The notes below the pieces were generated by a model, which made no database searches, was not told the origin of the DNA, and saw only the letters and a list, made by a program, of their open reading frames with translations. From positions 42,180-106,179 of the IMG/VR virus record IMGVR_UViG_3300027714_000001: 64,000 bases of DNA; one strand, written 5' to 3'. This document shows positions 62,101-64,000 of the stretch, piece after piece (the first letter of the stretch is position 1; every line of letters begins with the position of its first letter). The position numbers were made by a program, and so were the translations under genes. The stretch comes from a virus.

Positions 62101-62193
62101 AAGGGAGGAGTCGGAGCATATAGAGCAGTTAAGTGTAGGATTAGAGCTACTAATAATAACCTAATTACATCAGAATGGACAGATATAATATGA
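59107..62193 (+). CDS. Tail-tip hub or central tail protein (J/pb3-like)
   Basis: 1028 aa. N-terminal FEVELNRGL and GPMEYFTGDV regions match hub domains of siphophages. The middle YVVYAFSEGEIESF and the WNSIQASIQDP, YYTAREWAQREL and FRVTST segments match the phage-tail hub family. The C-terminal 250 residues carry fibronectin-type III-like beta domains. Contacts the host and closes the tail tube. Confidence 0.85.
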   Translation: MSRNLKPSALTYLKTTDFTRIAHLIRLELSDSVEASKVYEYFTDYQSDVLLEGNTYAAGKVLKVGEIRQTQGITNYKLSIDIAGEFEVELNRGLVENTNTSYIGKSIQVLRAYLDSAGNIIPFDLDTEGPMEYFTGDVSDINISESVTKGSSTVTWQCAGKFQDFELVNGRVTDDASHRGLAVNADGNLAPSDAAKKESHKTDKGFQHANQTINVVTNYTSSETRYKVKSSWLGFRTKTVKYEVQVENSLELGLDLSAKFLPKLYGVRKTSGIPVFLDTLVSDPRRLYVVYAFSEGEIESFLNFYINNSPIICSSESDQNNSVCLGNQANGDTLSAFSALESSSAYENLIENTFNTGKFGDRSAEYEPIILQIPPVEAGRSSTEGTRDREEFNIINQEQGVAWVQVFHGKTDQAACETLKNIAGAGNFRLQQAWLTEKYGTRTKTTAEKQEYWDQHCKLLDTSYIVMEIAITEDNSEIPEIEAVISGTLVDTYSNTDNGTTPVPGTTPPAYKSLTKTVSLNPAWQVLDYVTDSTCGGNLDVDKQELNVNSFIKVSQSLDKISTSYEDSFVNYWRYLGWKTPPGTNTVQINGANHDTQKTVMQTNVMFRTESAVTKNIKSLLSQFDGTMNILGGKYHLSTENNDAPIADIYISDVKGSVATKDLSNKNKWNSIQASIQDPTQNWGTTQINFFNSDYLEEDNGISKKGNVVFSYLTNYYTAREWAQRELSNSRYSREIRFSTYHKFLGLYPNCNVTFTYDRFGYDKKVFRVTSTTLLADGGMAVVLNDFDQAQFTEGSDDNLSEYEQPTTVPKPTGVEYVALPSTRFNTVKIPGVYGLLVWDVVPGNTVLRYKVADWLQLAGESTVPVSTIITENNGTARHFIAITGLRSYHTHPLKVRSLNQKGNTSLYTAKSLTILQLPDPSKFSNVQNFVSDNDNIDNEYIGSTISFSWDAHTDANVLAYDIEFRDTSNDLIGIKNITSGETYSYTLPINMGDYASVKGGVGAYRAVKCRIRATNNNLITSEWTDII

Positions 62194-64000
62194 CAAATAA
62201 GATTTTAAATAATGCACAGCCTGCAAAATTAGTTATTCTAGAATACGTTGCAGGATTTGATCGAATAGTTTTTAGACACAACACACCATTGGACGCAGAT
62301 GTGTCCAATGTTATTGCCTGGGTTAAAGAACATGGAACAGACAACTATACTGCTACAGAACAAATGGTAGCATATACTGGGGATAACTTCTTTACCTTAA
62401 CAGGACTTACTGAGGGTACCAGATATAGCGTACGTCTATCTTTTGTAGACCAATTTGTATCTAGCTCTCCTACACTTATATCAGCACAGTACTTAGAAGA
62501 AGAAACAGTATTATCCTTAAGTGATGAAGTTTCTATAACAATATCAGAAGTACCTGTTATAAGTTTCATCTCTGGAGGCCAAGATACTAGTATTATAGGG
62601 TCTATGGTTCCTATGGTGTTTGGTATAGAAAACACTAACCTAATAAGCTCTATTAATATAGAATCTTCTCTAGAAAGTGACCCTACCGTTTGGAGTTCTA
62701 TATATAGAGGGGAAGCTGCTACAGGAATACCTTTAACTATACGTGCAGACTCTTACTTCTTTAGAATTACAGGATACATAGGAAACATTGCATCAAGTGT
62801 AACAGTATTTGATACAGAAACCGCTACTATTATTACAGAAAATCCTGTAGCTAACGCAACCCGTTATTACATAAAGTATCCAGAAGGAGCAGTAATATCC
62901 GCCCCAGGAACTACTCTAAACTTTTACACACATAAAGTAGAAAATGGTGTGGATAGTGTAGTTACTTCAGGCACAAACCCTCAACTATATGTAAATGACT
63001 CTGCTAGAGGTATAGAAACTAGCTTTACTAATTCTACTCTTACTACAGCTTCCAAAGTAGAACTAAGAAATTCTAATGGAGACGTTTTAGATAGTCTTAG
63101 TGCTATTAATCTTACAGTATCTTCTAACGGCAACGACGCTATTGCAGGAACTGTAGATGTAACCGGCACATTAGCTTGGACAAAAGCTGCGAACAATGGG
63201 AATTGGAGCCCTGTAGCTACAACTACCGATTTAACCTTTAGCTTTTATCAGTCGGGTTCTCTACTAGCACAGTCTGACCCTATAACTGTTACTTTAAATC
63301 AGACAGATGGGTCTATTAGTACTTCTCAAAGCACTTATACTAAAGGCTCAGGAGTATCGCAAACTACTGTTACCGTTACAGGAAGAAACTCCCCAAACAT
63401 AACATTTTCCTCAGTACACGTAAATTCTGGAATAAAGGTACATGAAAGAATTATTACTAGTATTGGTGGGGCAAAAGGAGCGGACGGAGCGGACGGTAGA
63501 AGTATAGCTAACGTAACTAAGTCTGGAGAGACCGTAACAATCCAATATGATGATGGTTCTTCTGATGATACGTTCACAGTAGATAATGGAATCGATGCGG
63601 ATCCTTTAGAAGTAGATACGGTTACTAAAGCAGGATTGAACACTACTATAACGTTTACGGATGGTACGCAATTTGTTATAGGGGACGGACAGGCTGGAAG
63701 GGGTATAAATACCGTAAACAGAACTGGAGAAACCGTAACGGTTAGCTTTGACGATGGTTCAGTTGCTCAAACTTTTGAAGTAGCGGACGGAGCGGACGGA
63801 GCGGACGGTAGAAGTATAGCTAACGTAACTAAGTCTGGAGAGACCGTAACAATCCAATATGATGATGGTTCTTCTGATGATACGTTCACAGTAGATAATG
63901 GAATCGATGCGGATCCTTTAGAAGTAGATACGGTTACTAAAGCAGGATTGAACACTACTATAACGTTTACGGATGGTACGCAATTTGTTATAGGGGACGG
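62190..64000 (+). CDS. Tail fibre or side-tip protein, C-terminally cut by window
   Basis: At least 603 codons from ATG 62190 (overlapping the hub stop) with no stop before the window edge. N-terminal beta-sandwich domains (FN3-like: YSVRLSFVDQF), a short collagen-like GAKGADGADGR stretch near residue 430, then 104-residue repeats made of ETVTIQYDDGSS-type beta strands. Collagen-like linkers and beta repeats are typical of trimeric fibres that bind receptors. Confidence 0.85.
   Translation, partial: MTNKILNNAQPAKLVILEYVAGFDRIVFRHNTPLDADVSNVIAWVKEHGTDNYTATEQMVAYTGDNFFTLTGLTEGTRYSVRLSFVDQFVSSSPTLISAQYLEEETVLSLSDEVSITISEVPVISFISGGQDTSIIGSMVPMVFGIENTNLISSINIESSLESDPTVWSSIYRGEAATGIPLTIRADSYFFRITGYIGNIASSVTVFDTETATIITENPVANATRYYIKYPEGAVISAPGTTLNFYTHKVENGVDSVVTSGTNPQLYVNDSARGIETSFTNSTLTTASKVELRNSNGDVLDSLSAINLTVSSNGNDAIAGTVDVTGTLAWTKAANNGNWSPVATTTDLTFSFYQSGSLLAQSDPITVTLNQTDGSISTSQSTYTKGSGVSQTTVTVTGRNSPNITFSSVHVNSGIKVHERIITSIGGAKGADGADGRSIANVTKSGETVTIQYDDGSSDDTFTVDNGIDADPLEVDTVTKAGLNTTITFTDGTQFVIGDGQAGRGINTVNRTGETVTVSFDDGSVAQTFEVADGADGADGRSIANVTKSGETVTIQYDDGSSDDTFTVDNGIDADPLEVDTVTKAGLNTTITFTDGTQFVIGD
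63479..64000 (+). repeat. 312-bp near-identical repeat in fibre gene
   Basis: The segment beginning GGACGGTAGAAGTATAGC at 63491 recurs at 63803 and appears identical up to the window edge (about 200 bp). In-frame (104 codons). Confidence 0.9.

Overview
The window is part of a tailed-phage genome, AT-rich and probably longer than 64 kb (genes are cut at both edges). The host is most likely a Gram-negative gammaproteobacterium, perhaps a marine one such as Vibrio. The reasons are a two-component spanin (Rz/Rz1-like), Shine-Dalgarno-led genes, sigma70-type promoters and perfect E. coli-type DnaA boxes. The structural genes (HK97-type portal, fused protease-capsid, tail tube, 1221-residue tape measure, tail-tip hub) indicate a long non-contractile tail, i.e. 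a siphovirus. No integrase or repressor is visible. The host assignment is inference.

Region 1 (1-17.1 kb, + strand) is a tRNA-rich accessory region. It holds 24 tRNA genes with encoded CCA, covering 19 amino acids (no Cys tRNA seen), plus tRNA-like relics, interspersed with small genes and several long stretches that carry no gene but many hairpins and long-range stems. Recognisable proteins are a cyclic-phosphate-processing receiver-like protein, DUF1353, a tail-fibre-like pair, a metallophosphoesterase, a cytosine-methyltransferase-like protein, two HNH endonucleases, lipoproteins and clusters of 30-40-residue membrane proteins.

Region 2 (17.1-33.5 kb, + strand) is a dense set of overlapping genes. 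It contains a lysis group (holin candidate, Rz, Rz1, M15 endolysin), a ClpP-like protease, a DUF458 RNase H-like protein, a Prs-like plus Nampt-like pair (NAD+ synthesis) with a HAD phosphatase, dUTPase, a low-molecular-weight tyrosine-phosphatase-like protein, a possible Imm-like membrane protein, and many unknowns. Regions 1 and 2 are driven by about 21 copies of one promoter-plus-leader cassette: TTGACA, a 17-bp semi-conserved spacer, TATAAT, and a leader that folds into a 5' hairpin. The -35 box is often built into the last codons of the preceding gene.

Region 3 (33.5-44.3 kb) is the control and replication region. It has a free-standing small RNA, two arrays of a GGACATTAGCG motif in opposite orientations, a 33-bp and a 13-bp tandem repeat, and a block of minus-strand genes. 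That block includes two GcrA-like HTH paralogues, a DEDDh exonuclease, a PNKP-like HAD phosphatase and many small unknowns, with its own promoter family and GC-rich palindromic islands. A DnaA-box cluster with AT-rich DNA and a 29-bp direct repeat is a likely replication origin.

Region 4 (44.3-64 kb, + strand) is the structural module in the usual order: small and large terminase, HNH, portal, protease-capsid fusion, connector, neck/tail-terminator, tail tube, minor tail protein, two overlapping tail-assembly chaperone frames, tape measure, distal tail, tail-tip hub, and a long tail fibre with 104-residue repeats that runs off the window.
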